Shown: positions 16,468 to 24,405 of the stretch, piece by piece | Layout of the letters: every line of letters starts with the position of its first letter | How positions within the stretch are numbered: the first letter of the stretch is position 1 | The notes under the pieces: generated by a model | What the model was told of the DNA's origin: nothing | Databases searched by the model: none | Seen by the model: only the letters and a program-made list of their open reading frames with translations | Assembly: GCA_900542905.1 (NCBI GenBank) | Contig: UQPF01000007.1 | Location: 53,359 to 117,358 of the forward strand | DNA from: an uncultured Collinsella sp. | GTDB taxonomy: Bacteria > Actinomycetota > Coriobacteriia > Coriobacteriales > Coriobacteriaceae | Direction of reading: 5' to 3' | DNA: 64,000 bases | Position numbers and translations under genes: made by a program

Positions 16468-18219
16468 ATGGAAACGATCATCAACGTCGACGATGTCTCG
16501 TTCTCCTATGGCACGCAAACCGAGCAGGCGCTCAGCCACGTTTCGCTTAGCGTGAACAAGGGAGATTTCATCGGCATCATCGGGCCCTCGGGTGCCGGTA
16601 AGTCCACACTTGCCGCCTGCCTGTCGGGCGCCGTGCCTCACCACTACACCGGCGCCTTTTATGGCTCCGTGTTAGTTGACGGCCACGACACCTGCGAGGT
16701 CTCGCTCACCGACATATCGCAGATCGTCGGTAGCGTGCTGCAAGACATTGACACGCAGATGGTCGCTTCGGTCGTTGAGGACGAAATGCTCTTTGGCCTC
16801 GAGAACTTTGGCGTTCCGCACGACCAGATCGAGCAGCACGTGAGCGAGACGCTTAAGACCGTCGGCATTAGCGACCTGCGCGACCGCGAGATCGCCACCC
16901 TCTCGGGCGGTCAAAAGCAAAAGGTAGCTATCGCCGCCATCCTCGCCATGCGCCCGCGCGTCTTAGTGCTCGATGAGCCAACCGCAGCGCTCGATCCCGC
17001 CAGTTCCACCTTGGTCTTCGAGACGCTGCGCGAGGCAAACCGCGCGCTCGGCATCACCATCGTCGTCGTTGAGCAAAAGGTCGCTCTGCTTTCGGAGTAC
17101 TGCAACCGTGTGTTGGTGCTCGATCACGGCCAGATCGCACTGCAAGGCGAGCCGCATGAGGTCTTCGCGCACACCGACGAGCTCCGCACCATCGGCGTCG
17201 ATTGCCCGCGCGTCACGCACATCTTTAACAGCCTCGAGGCCGATGGCCTGGTAAGCGGCACACCCTGTCTGGATGTCGACGAGGCAGAACGCCTGATCAC
17301 GGGCATCGTCGACCCCGACCGTGCGACAAGCGATACTCAGGCGCCCGCAGACTCCCCGCACGCGCCGTCGCTGCGCCCGCATGCGAAAGACGCCGAGCCG
17401 GTGCTCGCCTTTGACCATGTCGAGTTTTCCTACCCCCGTGGCGGCGCCGCCGTCCACGACCTCAACTTGACGCTCTACCCCGGCGAGCTCGTGGGCATTG
17501 TCGGCCAAAACGGAGCCGGCAAAACCACGCTCACCAAACTGCTCACGGGTTTGCTCAAGCCCGCATCGGGCAGCGTACGCGTTACGGGCTTGGACACGGC
17601 ATCGGTTCCCACGAGCCGCATCGCACGCGAAGTGGCAACGCTTTTCCAGAACCCCGACCGCCAAATCTGTAAAGACACTGTGCTCGACGAGGTCGCCTTT
17701 GGTCTAGAACTTGCCGGCATCGACCGTGCCGAGGCTCTGCGTCGTGCTCAACTTGTTATCGACCGCTTTGGCCTGCCTGCCGATGAGGCACCTTTCTCGC
17801 TTTCGCGCGGCCAGCGACAAATGGTGGCGCTTGCCTCCGTCGTAGTGGTTGAGCCCAAGATCGTCGTGCTCGACGAGCCCACGAGCGGCCTTGATTACCG
17901 CGAGTGCATGACCGTCATGGAAACAGTGCGCACCATGGCCGAGCGCGGTTGCGCTGTGATTATGGTCTGCCACGATATGGAAGTCGTCTCGGATTTTGCC
18001 GAGCGTATCGTAGTAATGGCCGACGGTCGCATCCTCGGCCGCGGCCGCACGCACGAGCTATTCTCGAACATCGATCTCATGCGGCGTGCCTATGTTGAGC
18101 CGCCCCAGGTTATTGAACTCTCGCGCCGTCTGGCATCTTCCGTCTCGCCCGCTTTTGCGCAGGTGAGCGAGGTCACCGATATCGTTCGCATTACCAAGGA
18201 GATGGTCCGCCGTGGTTAA
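16468..18219 (+). CDS. ECF transporter energizing ATPase, fused EcfA1-EcfA2
   Basis: A 583-residue cytosolic protein with two ABC ATPase domains. The first (1-270) has Walker A GPSGAGKST, signature LSGGQKQKVA and Walker B VLVLDEPTA. The second (about 310-560) has GQNGAGKTT, a degenerate signature LSRGQRQMVA and VVLDEPTS. Q-loops (SVLQDIDTQMV, LFQNPDRQICKD) are of the ECF type. A poorly conserved linker (SDTQAPADSPHAPSLRPHAK) joins them. The downstream T-subunit gene overlaps the stop by 8 bp. It hydrolyses ATP to drive uptake by the S component and may also serve other S subunits elsewhere in the genome. Confidence 0.93.
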   Translation: METIINVDDVSFSYGTQTEQALSHVSLSVNKGDFIGIIGPSGAGKSTLAACLSGAVPHHYTGAFYGSVLVDGHDTCEVSLTDISQIVGSVLQDIDTQMVASVVEDEMLFGLENFGVPHDQIEQHVSETLKTVGISDLRDREIATLSGGQKQKVAIAAILAMRPRVLVLDEPTAALDPASSTLVFETLREANRALGITIVVVEQKVALLSEYCNRVLVLDHGQIALQGEPHEVFAHTDELRTIGVDCPRVTHIFNSLEADGLVSGTPCLDVDEAERLITGIVDPDRATSDTQAPADSPHAPSLRPHAKDAEPVLAFDHVEFSYPRGGAAVHDLNLTLYPGELVGIVGQNGAGKTTLTKLLTGLLKPASGSVRVTGLDTASVPTSRIAREVATLFQNPDRQICKDTVLDEVAFGLELAGIDRAEALRRAQLVIDRFGLPADEAPFSLSRGQRQMVALASVVVVEPKIVVLDEPTSGLDYRECMTVMETVRTMAERGCAVIMVCHDMEVVSDFAERIVVMADGRILGRGRTHELFSNIDLMRRAYVEPPQVIELSRRLASSVSPAFAQVSEVTDIVRITKEMVRRG

Positions 18220-18958
18220 CGTCATCGACTACATGCCGGGCGATACGCTGCTGCATCGCCTGAACCCCGTCGTCAAACTGGGCCTCGCCGCCGCCATCAT
18301 CGTCGGCATCTTCTTGTCCGACACCTACGTGGCGCTGCTGGGCTTTTTGGCACTCACCCTTGCGCTGGGTGCCTATGCCGGTGTCGTCGACCGTCTGCTC
18401 TCGCTGCTCAAGTTGCTGATTCCGCTCGCGCTTATCATGCTGGTGCTCCAGCTTGCCTTTATGCGCGATGGCAACGTTGTGTGGGGCTTTATCACCGACA
18501 CGGGCCTCATCACAGGATCGAAGGCCTGTCTGCGCCTGCTGGGTGTGGCGTTACCGCTCATCCTCATGCTCATGGTGACCAAGCTCAACGACCTTGCCAA
18601 CGCCTGCGTCGAGGTGCTGCACGTACCGTATCGCTATGCCTTCACCTTTACCACGGCGCTGCGCTTTGTGCCGGTGTTTGGTCAGGAGATGAACGCCATC
18701 ATGGAAGCGCAGACCGCGCGCGGCGTCGAGTACGACACCAAGAACCCTATCAAGAAGCTTAAGCTCATGCTGCCACTGTGTGTGCCGCTGCTCATCTCGA
18801 GCGTGGGCAAGACCGATGCCACGGCCTTGGCGGCAGAACAGCGCGGCTTCTATCTGCGCACGCGCGCCAGCTCGTACAAGCGCTACCCCATCAAGGGCCT
18901 GGACATCGCCGTACTCATCGTCAGCATCGCCCTCATCGCCATCGGCTTCCTGTTCTAG
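18212..18958 (+). CDS. ECF transporter transmembrane (T) component
   Basis: A 248-residue membrane scaffold of an ECF importer. It begins at GTG, overlapping the ATPase stop by 8 bp. The N-terminal DYMPGDTLLHRLNPVVKLGL is the CbiQ/EcfT motif. The coupling-helix motif AQTARGVEYDTKNPIKKLK (A-R-G) and a second at TALAAEQRGFYLRTRAS bind the two ATPase domains. About five to six helices. It completes a group-I-style ECF cassette dedicated to the S component upstream. Confidence 0.93.
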   Translation: MVNVIDYMPGDTLLHRLNPVVKLGLAAAIIVGIFLSDTYVALLGFLALTLALGAYAGVVDRLLSLLKLLIPLALIMLVLQLAFMRDGNVVWGFITDTGLITGSKACLRLLGVALPLILMLMVTKLNDLANACVEVLHVPYRYAFTFTTALRFVPVFGQEMNAIMEAQTARGVEYDTKNPIKKLKLMLPLCVPLLISSVGKTDATALAAEQRGFYLRTRASSYKRYPIKGLDIAVLIVSIALIAIGFLF

Positions 18959-18987
18959 TTCGCCACCGGCAGCAACCGCCCAACGCA

Positions 18988-19024
18988 AAAGGCCTCGGCT
19001 CGCACCAAACGAGCCGAGGCCTTT
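18988..19024. terminator. Bidirectional terminator between ecfT and the racemase
   Basis: A perfect 15-bp stem (AAAGGCCTCGGCTCG / CGAGCCGAGGCCTTT) with a 7-base loop between convergent genes. A-rich and T-rich flanks allow use from both sides. Confidence 0.9.
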
Positions 19025-19083
19025 ACTGTTTCATCAGATAAAACCTACCAAAATTAACCTGTCCCTTTTTGACAGGTCGGAAG

Positions 19084-19830
19084 CTAGAGGCGGTAGGGGG
19101 CGCCGCTGCGGATGATGGATTCGCGCACCAGGACATCCATGGCATCGAGGGTGATCTCGGGCATCTCTCGATACTTCTGCAGCACCGATAGCTCGGTGCA
19201 GGCCAGAATGACACGGTCGCAGCCGCTACGGGCGAACTCCCACATCACGCGGTCGAACTTATCCATATCGGGCTCACGTCCGGCTTTCACATCATCGTAG
19301 ATAAGCGACATCACATCGTTCTGACGTTTCTCGCTGGGATAGACGACCTCAACACCCGCAGCCTCGCATTCGCGGCCGTAGACGCCCGCGCCCACGGTTC
19401 CGTCGGTGCCCATAATGCCAATCTTGTGCACCGGCTCGGCCGGCATACTCAGGTTGGGGTCGAACTCGCACTCCCCCATCACCGCACCCGCAAGGGCATA
19501 GCGCACCGACTCACGCGGCATGTGGATAATCGGCACCTTCGTAAACGACTGGATCTGGTCGTAGAAGTAGTGCGACGTGTTGCAGGGAATGGCAATGTGC
19601 GCACAGCCCAGCGACTCGAGTGCCTGGGCACACTCTTTCATGGTCGCCAGCAGCTTGGCATGCTCGCCGGTCTTAATGGCAAGCGTGCGGTCGGGCATGG
19701 TCGACTTGGAGAGCACCACCATGTCGATATGTTCCTGATCGCAGGCAGCAGCCGTATGGCGCACCACCTGGTCGTAGTAATACGACGTGGCCTCGGCGCC
19801 CATGCCGCCGATAACTCCCAGCTTTTCCAT
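19084..19830 (-). CDS. Aspartate/glutamate racemase family protein
   Basis: A 248-residue cofactor-independent racemase. The start MEKLGVIGGMGAEATSYYYD and both catalytic cysteines, IPCNTSHYF (about residue 84) and LACTELSVL (about residue 194), are present; the latter CTEL motif is typical of aspartate racemases. The ATG at 19830 is chosen over the longer frame because AAGGAGG lies 5 bases upstream. It follows the ATP-grasp ligase gene after 84 bp, an arrangement like the D-aspartate ligase/racemase pair of Enterococcus, so it likely supplies D-aspartate for the peptidoglycan cross-bridge. Confidence 0.88.
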   Translation of the reverse strand: MEKLGVIGGMGAEATSYYYDQVVRHTAAACDQEHIDMVVLSKSTMPDRTLAIKTGEHAKLLATMKECAQALESLGCAHIAIPCNTSHYFYDQIQSFTKVPIIHMPRESVRYALAGAVMGECEFDPNLSMPAEPVHKIGIMGTDGTVGAGVYGRECEAAGVEVVYPSEKRQNDVMSLIYDDVKAGREPDMDKFDRVMWEFARSGCDRVILACTELSVLQKYREMPEITLDAMDVLVRESIIRSGAPYRL

Positions 19831-19914
19831 CGCCGCCTCCTTGGTGACGCTTGCGCAATTGCGCGTATCATACCCGCGCCCGCCCGATGTAAACCGGACG
19901 GGCGCCGCACTCAT

Positions 19915-21171
19915 CTACTTGTAATACGTCTTGAACAGCTTAAAGTGGCGCAGCTTGGTGTGCCACATGCGCAGCCAGCGGTTAAAGACAAAGTCGCCCT
20001 TCATAAACGAAGGGTCGGCGCCCTTGCCTTCCTTGTCCAGGCGATGCACCTTAGCGCGCAGCTCGGGATCCTTGACGTACTTGTCGACGACGCCCATGGG
20101 AACGACCATCCACAGCGCCTCGTCCTGCGCCGTCACAAACTCCGGCTCAAACGGGCGGTTGAACACATACTCGTCCACCACATACTTGGCAACGTTAAAG
20201 CCGCTGTTAGTGACGTAGTAGTTGCTGCGACCTTGGCGCGTGTTGAAATCGAAGAACTTAAACGAGCCGTCGCGTTCGTCGTACTTAACGTCAAAGTTGG
20301 AATAACCCACAAAGTGAAGGTCCTCGAGCAACTTGCGCACGCCGCCCATGAGCTCGTCATTGGGCTCGGTGATGATACAGGCGTGGTTGCCGACACCGTG
20401 AGGCTGATGCTCCTCGAGCAGCACGTGACCCAGGCACATCATGCGCACCTTGCCGTTGCGGTCGGAATAACTGGTGAGCACGCGCATGTACTCGTCATTG
20501 CCGGGCACGCGATCCTGCAAGATCAGGTCGTCGGTGTAGCCGCTGGCATACGAGTCGCGAATGACCTGTTCCAGCTCGGCACGGTCGGCAATCTCATAGG
20601 CCTTTTTCTGGCCCTCGAACTCGTGCTGCCACCACATGATGCCGTCAGAAGGCTTCAGAATCATCGGGTAAGGAAAATCGATCTGGTCGAGCACTTCGGC
20701 AGGTGCCTCGCCTTGGGCGTTGAGCATCGCCATGGTGAAGGTAAAGGTATGCGGATAGGGCACGCCATGCTTCTCGCACAGCTCGTAGAAGATCTCCTTC
20801 TTCTGACACTGCTCAAGCATGCTGTAGGGAGCGTAAGGCGCGACGATGTTATCCGCCAACTCATGGGCATCCTTGGCCTGAGCCACGAGGGCAACATAGT
20901 TATCGCCACAGCCCACAAGAACAATCGTCTTATCGGCATGCGCTTGGGCAATGCCGTTGACGGTCCTGAGCATCACGGGCATGGTATCGATATCCACGTT
21001 GGGCGTGTAGTCGATAATCTGGCTGCGGTACGCGGGACCCGTCTGGTACTTGCCAAAGACCAGGCTCTTGACCTGGTACTCCTCGTAGAAGGCGCGCGCC
21101 ACCGAATAGGCGTTGATGTCGCCACCGAGCAGCACGGGAATGAACTCGCGCTCTGTAAACTGCAATGCCAT
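19915..21171 (-). CDS. ATP-grasp ligase, probable D-aspartate ligase
   Basis: A 418-residue ATP-grasp protein, close in length to the Enterococcus D-aspartate ligase Aslfm. The N-terminal domain has PVLLGGDINAYSVARAFYE; the ATP-grasp core has FPYPMILKPSDGIMWWQ (ATP-binding Lys), LILQDRVPGNDEYM, and the metal-binding FKFFDFNTRQGRSNYYVT (E/D-x-N-x-R). The C-terminus has the conserved FVFNRWLRMWHTKLRHFKLF. Aslfm joins D-Asp to the stem-peptide lysine or ornithine amine at the membrane face. The neighbouring racemase gene fits this role. AGGAAG lies before the ATG. Confidence 0.8.
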   Translation of the reverse strand: MALQFTEREFIPVLLGGDINAYSVARAFYEEYQVKSLVFGKYQTGPAYRSQIIDYTPNVDIDTMPVMLRTVNGIAQAHADKTIVLVGCGDNYVALVAQAKDAHELADNIVAPYAPYSMLEQCQKKEIFYELCEKHGVPYPHTFTFTMAMLNAQGEAPAEVLDQIDFPYPMILKPSDGIMWWQHEFEGQKKAYEIADRAELEQVIRDSYASGYTDDLILQDRVPGNDEYMRVLTSYSDRNGKVRMMCLGHVLLEEHQPHGVGNHACIITEPNDELMGGVRKLLEDLHFVGYSNFDVKYDERDGSFKFFDFNTRQGRSNYYVTNSGFNVAKYVVDEYVFNRPFEPEFVTAQDEALWMVVPMGVVDKYVKDPELRAKVHRLDKEGKGADPSFMKGDFVFNRWLRMWHTKLRHFKLFKTYYK

Positions 21172-21564
21172 GGAAACTTCCTATCATGAACTGCCCACAC
21201 AACGGGCGGTCTTTGCGCAACTGATTTATTCTAGCGTGCCAAACCGCCGGCGCCCAAAGCTCCACCGTATCTATGGCAATCGACGTAATCGTCCAGCATG
21301 AAATCCGCCCTCGCCGTGATGGGACCCTGTAGTTGCAAAACCCCACATGAGGCGACTTTTGATAAACAAAAACCCTCTCGACAGGGTTCCGTAACGTTAA
21401 AGTTGAACTCTATGGTTTCTCAACAATTCATCATAACTGCAGGTCAAAGCCAAAGCCTCAAGTTCAACTTGACCCTTTGGAACCTTTAAGGTTCAAGTTG
21501 AGGTCGAAAGCAGTAGTAGAATACCGTTCGAACCATAACCTACGATTGATTGCAGAGGGACTGG
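21172..21564. other. Gene-free spacer with TTCAAGTTGA-type inverted repeats
   Basis: No credible gene. TCAACTTGA at 21464-21472 is the exact complement of TCAAGTTGA at 21493-21501, and between them GAACCTTTAAGGTTC forms a second, competing hairpin. A related AAAGTTGAACTC lies near 21400. A small hairpin (AACCCT/AGGGTT) lies near 21371. The cluster sits just upstream of the secreted coiled-coil gene and may be its control region; the promoter of the ligase operon must lie near 21200-21260. Confidence 0.5.
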
Positions 21565-22698
21565 ATGCAGCATTCGAATCATCGCACCGCAGCGCTCATT
21601 GCGTCGAAGCCGGCTCGTATCATCACGAGCGCCGCGCTCGCCGTTGCGCTGACGGCCACGCCGATGCTCTCCCCCGTTGCGGCGTATGCCGCCTCGCAGG
21701 CAACGCAGGACCAGCTTTCCGCAGCCCAGCAGAAGATCGAAGCCGCCACGAGCGCCTACAACGACGCCCGCACCAAACTCGATGACCTGCAAAAGCAGAT
21801 TGACTCCAACGAGGCAAGCATCGAGGAAATCGAGGCTAAGCTTCCCGAGCAGCAGGCCAAGGCAAGCTCCGCCATGCGCGATCTGTACAAGTATCAGAAG
21901 GGCACCAATCCCATCGTGAGCTTCCTGGTCAATGCGCAGAGCCTGGGTGAGTTCATCACGACCTGCAAATACACCAACCAGATCACGAGCTCGAGCGTCG
22001 ACGAGATCGAAGAGCTCAATAATATGCAAACCGAACTCGAGCAGAACAAGGCCGAGCTCCAGCAGGCCAAGTCACAGCTTGAGGCAGAGCAGAAAAACGC
22101 CGAGGATGCGCTGGCGCAGGCCCAGCAGCTCCGCAGCGAGGCACAGGCAAAAGCCGAGCAGGAAAATGCCGCCGAGCTTGCCAAGCTTGAGGCCGATAAG
22201 GCCGCTGCCGCCGAGAAGCTCTCGGGCGAGGGCGTAAGCGGCAGCAATTCCAGCAGCCAGGCCACCAACACCAACACCACCATCGACACCACGGTGAACA
22301 GCGCCAATACCGGTAGCTCCGATTACGATTCGTTCATTAATGAGTGGACGAGCCGCATCGACAATTATCTCGCCGGCTCCCCCATGGCAGGCCAGGGCTA
22401 TAACTTTGCCGTCGCCGCCTGGAATACCGGCGTCGATCCCCGTTGGTCCCCCGCCATCGCCTGCATCGAGAGCAGCAAGGGCCTCTATTGTGCCGGCTCC
22501 TATAACGCCTGGGGCTGGAGCGCCCGCGGCGGCGGCTGGCGGAGCTTTGGTAGCTGGAGCGAGGGCGTCTCTGCCCACGTTGCCTACCTGGGCGCCAACT
22601 ATGGCTCCACGCTTACCCCGGCAGCGGCAAAAAAGTACTGCCCGCCCACGTGGCAGGACTGGTATAACAAAGTCGCCGCTCAGATGAACCGCATCTAA
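21565..22698 (+). CDS. Secreted coiled-coil protein with lysozyme-like C-terminal domain
   Basis: A 377-residue exported protein. The signal peptide (IITSAALAVALTATPML, then SPVAAYA|ASQ) is followed by a long coiled coil (about residues 48-215) rich in Gln, Glu, Ala, as in PcsB/RipC-type peptidoglycan hydrolases. A Ser/Thr/Asn linker leads to a C-terminal domain (about 265-377) with AVAAWNTGVDPRWSPAIACIESSKGLYC, a transglycosylase-like fold with a possible catalytic Glu, and YNAWGWSARGGGWRSFGSW. It probably acts in cell division or wall turnover. AGAGGGA precedes the ATG at 21565. A decayed copy of its 3' end lies 1.6 kb downstream. Confidence 0.8.
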   Translation: MQHSNHRTAALIASKPARIITSAALAVALTATPMLSPVAAYAASQATQDQLSAAQQKIEAATSAYNDARTKLDDLQKQIDSNEASIEEIEAKLPEQQAKASSAMRDLYKYQKGTNPIVSFLVNAQSLGEFITTCKYTNQITSSSVDEIEELNNMQTELEQNKAELQQAKSQLEAEQKNAEDALAQAQQLRSEAQAKAEQENAAELAKLEADKAAAAEKLSGEGVSGSNSSSQATNTNTTIDTTVNSANTGSSDYDSFINEWTSRIDNYLAGSPMAGQGYNFAVAAWNTGVDPRWSPAIACIESSKGLYCAGSYNAWGWSARGGGWRSFGSWSEGVSAHVAYLGANYGSTLTPAAAKKYCPPTWQDWYNKVAAQMNRI

Positions 22699-22708
22699 GT
22701 GCAACTGC

Positions 22709-22739
22709 AAAGGGGCCCCAAACGGGACCCCTTTTCTTT
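22709..22739 (+). terminator. Terminator of the secreted coiled-coil gene
   Basis: AAAGGGG pairs with CCCCTTT, then one mismatch and CCC/GGG, followed by TTCTTT. It lies 10 bp after the stop. A related hairpin sits at 24354-24395. Confidence 0.8.
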
Positions 22740-22840
22740 GGCCTTGCTAGACCAGAATTGGCATGCAGGCATAAGTGAGTGTTGGAAAAGTCGCTTGAGA
22801 CTGAAACCCCTTCCGAAGGCAAGGTGATCCCACCACAACG

Positions 22841-24106
22841 TTATGGCGCGAGTGTGTCAACGGGAGCAACGATGATGCCATCGGGCGTTGTATGAACCGG
22901 CATGCCGAACCCAATGATGATGAGTTTTGCCACAGGCGGCTTCTCGCCACGCTCGACCAGCTTTCGCTCCAGCCGAAGCAGATTTGCAGATGCCTCGGGG
23001 ATTTGAGGGCTTCCAAGCTTCACCTCCACGGCAATCCAAGTTCCATCGCGCCTGTGGATAACTGCGTCAACCTCGAGATCGTCGGCATCGTGGTAATGGG
23101 ACACCAACGAGTCAGTTGCGGCGGCGTAAACCTTGAGGTCATGCAGGACGAGGGATTCGAAAAGCAACCCCAGTGTCTTCGGGTCAGATGCCAACGACTC
23201 CGGATTTGCTCCGAGCAGCGCAACGGCAAGCGAAGGATCGGCGAGATGCCTCTTCGCCCCCTGCCGCAGCTTCACCGGAGACCTGAGCGCTGGATGCCAA
23301 GCGGGGATATCGTCGATGATATTGATTCGTCTCAGGGCGTCCATGTATCTGGAGACCGAGTTCTTCGAAACGCCGGTACCGATATCTTTGTCAATAGACT
23401 TTGAGCCAGCAAGCGTCGACTCATTCCGCGCTAGCGATGCCAAAAGAGACCTGACCTTGACCGGATCGCGCTTAACGCCATCGGTTCTAGAAACATCCGA
23501 TTCGCATACGCCATCAACATAGGCAGCGGCTATCTGCATGGCATCGTCAGTCGTTTTCCCCATCGCCTGAGGCCAACCGCCACGACACAACAAATCGGCG
23601 ATTCCGGCGATGCCGGAGATTGACCCGACAGCCTGCTTGGCAGGGTAACCGGAAAGAAGCGTTCCGATCGAAACCGCGCCAGAAGAAACGCCAAGCTCGA
23701 ACATCGTCATGGTGTCCATTCGCAACCTAGCTATTCGCCCAACGCCGCTATGCATCGGCTGCATCGAATCCCGAGGCGTTGCCGAACCCGTAAGAATAAA
23801 CTGACCGGATTCTCCCCTCCTTGCATCGCACTCGAAACGCACGGCATCCCACAGCTTCGGCTCTTCCTGCCATTCATCGATGAGCCTGGGAGATCGCCCT
23901 GCTAATGCTTGCGCCGGATCGATCCGTGCCAGCTGGAGAGCGGAAAAATTTCCAGCCGGATCGGAAAGAGACAAGGATGAATTAGCAAAACGACTAGCCG
24001 AAGTGGTCTTTCCGCACCACTTTGGACCCTGAATGAGGACCGCACCGAAGATATTGAGATTACGGCTGATTGCCTTATCGATGCATCTATCTACATACCT
24101 ATCCAC
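22841..24106 (-). CDS. AAA-family ATPase with DUF4143-type C-terminal domain
   Basis: A 421-residue protein of the archaeal-type ATPase/DUF4143 class common in gut bacteria. Walker A is GPKWCGKTTSA (about residue 30), Walker B-like SPRLIDEWQEEPKLWD, and FILTGSATP is the sensor segment. The C-terminal half has LLFESLVLHDLKVYA and VDAVIHRRDGTWIAVEVKLG, a nuclease-like E-x-K core seen in DUF4143 proteins. The role of the family is unsettled. I chose GTG at 24106 because AAGGAGG lies 4 bases upstream. The gene is inserted between the secreted coiled-coil gene and a decayed copy of that gene's end, a sign of transfer or rearrangement. Confidence 0.85.
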   Translation of the reverse strand: MDRYVDRCIDKAISRNLNIFGAVLIQGPKWCGKTTSASRFANSSLSLSDPAGNFSALQLARIDPAQALAGRSPRLIDEWQEEPKLWDAVRFECDARRGESGQFILTGSATPRDSMQPMHSGVGRIARLRMDTMTMFELGVSSGAVSIGTLLSGYPAKQAVGSISGIAGIADLLCRGGWPQAMGKTTDDAMQIAAAYVDGVCESDVSRTDGVKRDPVKVRSLLASLARNESTLAGSKSIDKDIGTGVSKNSVSRYMDALRRINIIDDIPAWHPALRSPVKLRQGAKRHLADPSLAVALLGANPESLASDPKTLGLLFESLVLHDLKVYAAATDSLVSHYHDADDLEVDAVIHRRDGTWIAVEVKLGSPQIPEASANLLRLERKLVERGEKPPVAKLIIIGFGMPVHTTPDGIIVAPVDTLAP

Positions 24107-24153
24107 ACAGCCTCCTTCTTGACTTACCCATATTAGGTATTTTACCAGCTGCA

Positions 24154-24245
24154 TGGTGACGATTGACGGAAATTTGTGGTGAGGATTGACGGCGAATTAT
24201 GGTGACAGTTGACGGAATTCTGTGGTGACAATTGACGGCGCTTCG
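24154..24245. repeat. Four 23-bp tandem repeats upstream of the ATPase gene
   Basis: Copies start at 24154, 24177, 24200 and 24223 with an exact 23-bp period. Shared core: TGGTGACRRTTGACGG, with a variable 7-bp end. They lie just upstream of the ATPase promoter region and could be operator or iteron-like protein-binding sites. No spacers differ in the manner of CRISPR. Confidence 0.85.
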
Positions 24246-24292
24246 AAGCACGGAGCAATTTAACCGTCACAACACCTATGGCGATGGGCACT

Positions 24293-24352
24293 CGCCCCGC
24301 CCACGAGGCAGGACTGGTACAACAAGGTTGCAACCAGATGAACCGCATTTAA
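24293..24352 (+). pseudogene. Decayed copy of the 3' end of the secreted coiled-coil gene
   Basis: This stretch matches the last 60 bases of the gene ending at 22698. The codons give PPTRQDWYNKVAT, then a one-base deletion, then QMNRI and stop; the intact gene has PPTWQDWYNKVAAQMNRI. There is no start or upstream domain. It is a remnant of a duplicated or disrupted paralogue, left on the far side of the ATPase gene. Confidence 0.8.
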
Positions 24353-24353
24353 G

Positions 24354-24395
24354 CGCTACTGCAAAGGGCCCCAATCGGAGCCCTTTGCAGTAGCG
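24354..24395. terminator. Long-stem hairpin between the remnant and the kinase gene
   Basis: A 16-bp stem (CGCTACTGCAAAGGGC / GCCCTTTGCAGTAGCG) with a short loop. Its inner part resembles the terminator at 22709-22739. It lies 11 bp after the kinase stop, so it probably ends that transcript although no T run is present. Confidence 0.6.
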
Positions 24396-24405
24396 GTACA
24401 TTGCA

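Noticed and set aside
19426..21189. 587-codon plus-strand frame across the racemase and ligase
   Set aside because: Spans two genes on the opposite strand and has a His/Leu/Val-rich shadow composition.
24154..24245. Possible CRISPR array
   Set aside because: The four 23-bp units follow directly with no spacers and no cas genes nearby.
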